Shown here in pieces: positions 62,271 through 64,000 of a stretch of 64,000 bases of DNA (position 1 is the first letter of the stretch; each line of letters begins with the position of its first letter). This DNA is from Flavobacteriaceae bacterium (GTDB lineage Bacteria > Bacteroidota > Bacteroidia > Flavobacteriales > Flavobacteriaceae), in assembly GCA_947483075.1 (NCBI GenBank), contig CANKLE010000001.1, forward strand, positions 1 through 64,000, in the 5' to 3' direction. Under the pieces are notes generated by a model. It made no database searches and was not told the DNA's origin. It saw nothing but the letters and a program-made list of their open reading frames with translations. Made by a program: the position numbers and the translations under genes.

Positions 62271-63278
62271 ATGCGCATCGGCTACAACCCCCATAAAGAC
62301 CAATTAATTCCTGAAGATGCCTTTACACATCAGGTGGTTATTCCCGTGCACATTCCGCAGCAAGACGGTTATTTTCAGGATAGTTTGAAGGTGCTGCAAC
62401 GCTGTTTAGATTCTTTAATCGCCAACAGCCATTCGGCTACTTTTATAACCGTTGTCAATAATGGCAGCGATGCAATAACCAGCCAGTATTTAACAGACTT
62501 GGCTCAGCAAGGCAACATACACGAAGTGATTCATACAGCGGCAATTGGCAAGGTAAATGCGTTGCTAAAAGGCCTAGTTGGGCATCGACATGCTTGGGTT
62601 ACCTTGTCTGATAGCGATGTGTTATTTTTACCCGGATGGCAACAAGCTACCGAGGAAGTCTTTACTGCTTTTCCTCAAGCCGGTGTAGTAGGGATAGTTC
62701 CGCAGTACCGCATGTTTTTAAACCATTGTTCGAATGTGCTGTTCGATTTATTTGGGTCAAATCGACTGCGATTTATACCCGTTCAAGATCCCGTTTCGAT
62801 GGAAAAATTTCACCAAAGTATCGGCTGGGGACCATCAAACCCAACGCATGGGCAATTTACTTTAGGGCTAGAATCTACAAACGGATGCAAAGCCTATGTG
62901 GGTTCGGGCCATTTTGTGGCAACTTACAAAAGGGCCTTGTTTCAGTCTATTCAATCCTTTACCGAATATAAAATGGGCGGGAACAGCGAAACCTATCTTG
63001 ACGAGTTGGCTTGGCGTAAAAATACTTGGCGCCTCACGACCTGTGCCAATTACGCCTACCACATGGGGAATGTATATGAATCCTGGATGGATGAAGTGAA
63101 ATTTAACCAACCGCAATCCATTCCTTCTTCTATATCGGCCGAATTCATTGCGAATGCTTCCCCATTTTCCCTTTTTATCAAACAAAAAGTTTTTAAATCG
63201 GTACTTAAAAACAGACAACTAAAACTATTATTTTACCGGTTCAAAGGACTTTCAAAAGGCCAAGCATCCCACTATTAA
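62271..63278 (+). CDS. Glycosyltransferase (GT-A type)
   Basis: The protein is 335 residues. A GT-A-like fold is suggested by HQVVIPVHIPQQDGYFQDSL at the N-terminus, TVVNNGSDAITSQYL and the DXD-type TLSDSDVLFLPGW near residue 110. The C-terminal half includes GSGHFVATYKRALF and is not similar to a well-known subgroup I can name. It is part of the ABC-exporter operon and should add a sugar to the exported glycan. The next gene starts at its stop (TAATG). Confidence 0.85.
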   Translation: MRIGYNPHKDQLIPEDAFTHQVVIPVHIPQQDGYFQDSLKVLQRCLDSLIANSHSATFITVVNNGSDAITSQYLTDLAQQGNIHEVIHTAAIGKVNALLKGLVGHRHAWVTLSDSDVLFLPGWQQATEEVFTAFPQAGVVGIVPQYRMFLNHCSNVLFDLFGSNRLRFIPVQDPVSMEKFHQSIGWGPSNPTHGQFTLGLESTNGCKAYVGSGHFVATYKRALFQSIQSFTEYKMGGNSETYLDELAWRKNTWRLTTCANYAYHMGNVYESWMDEVKFNQPQSIPSSISAEFIANASPFSLFIKQKVFKSVLKNRQLKLLFYRFKGLSKGQASHY

Positions 63279-64000
63279 TGGCTGTACCCATGGAAACTGT
63301 GCCCACAACTTTTGCCTTTGTCATCGCCACAAAAAACCGTTGTACCGATTTGGTCCAAACTTTGCAATCACTTGCCGAATACACAGCAATTCCCGGAGTT
63401 CGTTGCGTGGTGTATGACGATGGATCGACCGATGGCACCCAACAACAGCTACAAAACCAGTTCCCTGAGGTAGAAATTTGGCGCAATCAAACTTCTAAAG
63501 GCTATTTGTATTGCCGCAATCAATTACTCCATAACGTAGAGGCAACTTACCTAATTTCCCTCGACGACGATGCTCATTTTTTAAGCAGCAATGTACTCGA
63601 AACGATTCAACACCATTTTGAGTCACAGCCTAGCGCCGGTGTCTTGGCCTTCCGGATTTTTTGGTCCAAGCAAACGCCTGAACAAACAGAAACTACAGCT
63701 GAACCACAATTTGTAAAAAGCTTTGTGGGCTGTGGCCATGTGTGGCGAAAATCGGCTTGGAATACCATTCCCAATTATCCCGAATGGTACCAATTTTATG
63801 GCGAAGAAAACTGGGCGTCCTTGCAATTGTATGCACATGGCTATCAAGTGCTGTATGTGCCGCAAATTTTGGTGCATCATCGGGTAGATTTACGCCAGCG
63901 TGCCCAAAACAAAACGGGATTCACTTTCCGCTACCGCTGTTCCTTGCGTGCCGATTGGTATACGTATTTTATGCTGTATCCGCTGCACCACGCCGCTTAT
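63278..64000 (+). CDS. Glycosyltransferase family 2 protein (3' truncated by window edge)
   Basis: The frame opens at ATG 63278, overlapping the previous stop by one base, and stays open for 241 codons to the window end. The N-terminus reads TFAFVIATKNRCTDLVQTL, then VVYDDGSTDGTQQQL and SLDDDAHFL, which are GT2 motifs including the DXD. Later SFVGCGHVWRKSAW and GEENWASLQLYAHGY fit the acceptor-binding half. The C-terminus is missing, so length and end motifs cannot be judged. Confidence 0.88.
   Translation, partial: MAVPMETVPTTFAFVIATKNRCTDLVQTLQSLAEYTAIPGVRCVVYDDGSTDGTQQQLQNQFPEVEIWRNQTSKGYLYCRNQLLHNVEATYLISLDDDAHFLSSNVLETIQHHFESQPSAGVLAFRIFWSKQTPEQTETTAEPQFVKSFVGCGHVWRKSAWNTIPNYPEWYQFYGEENWASLQLYAHGYQVLYVPQILVHHRVDLRQRAQNKTGFTFRYRCSLRADWYTYFMLYPLHHAAY

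Overview
The window is a Flavobacterium-like chromosome segment (Bacteroidota, Flavobacteriia). The evidence is AT-rich DNA, promoters with the Bacteroidota TAnnTTTG -7 element, few Shine-Dalgarno sequences, a type IX secretion (T9SS) C-terminal sorting domain, and ribosomal, CarA, enolase, citrate synthase and CtlX proteins of the flavobacterial type. Genes are densely packed. No gene-free stretch exceeds 300 bases; the longest is about 246 bp, at 18510-18755. I saw no tRNA, rRNA, CRISPR array or insertion sequence.

Positions 1-11060 hold the distal S10, spc and alpha ribosomal operons in canonical order: a partial rplV, then rpsC to rplO, secY, infA, rpmJ, rpsM, rpsK, rpsD, rpoA and rplQ, closed by a strong terminator. 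carA follows with its own promoter.

Positions 12296-18509, on the minus strand, are an eight-gene respiratory module. In transcription order it encodes a two-haem lipoprotein cytochrome, a one-haem lipoprotein cytochrome, an outer-membrane-type protein, a small Tat-signal protein, a four-cluster-type ferredoxin subunit, an NrfD/PsrC membrane subunit, an anchored periplasmic protein and a one-haem cytochrome c. It looks like a quinone-linked electron-transfer chain that could reach the outer membrane. No molybdopterin catalytic subunit is encoded beside it. A CRP/FNR-like palindrome lies upstream.

Positions 18756-28992 carry core metabolism and maintenance genes: eno, a gltA-type citrate synthase, a DDAH-like amidinohydrolase and ctlX. 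These last two are separated by a four-helix-bundle gene bracketed by inverted heptamer repeats. Then come a T9SS-secreted protein, a MarC protein, a CoA-binding protein, a sodium:solute symporter and recR.

Positions 29068-58488 form a large Wzx/Wzy-type capsule or exopolysaccharide locus. It opens with one Wza/Wzc export-kinase pair and closes with a second pair. Between them are nucleotide-sugar enzymes (epimerase, two UDP-sugar dehydrogenases, dTDP-glucose 4,6-dehydratase), a flippase, an O-acetylation pair (MBOAT plus SGNH-like), two pyruvyltransferases, an acyltransferase, glycosyltransferases, an EpsG-like polymerase and a PglC-type initiating transferase. An ATP-grasp, HAD, aminotransferase and PglF-like dehydratase set probably makes a modified 4-amino-sugar. 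A PHP-type tyrosine phosphatase lies convergent to the second kinase.

Positions 59435-64000 begin a second, ABC-transporter-dependent polysaccharide locus: a Wzm-like permease, a Wzt-like ATPase with a C-terminal extension, an FkbM methyltransferase and two glycosyltransferases, the last cut by the window edge.
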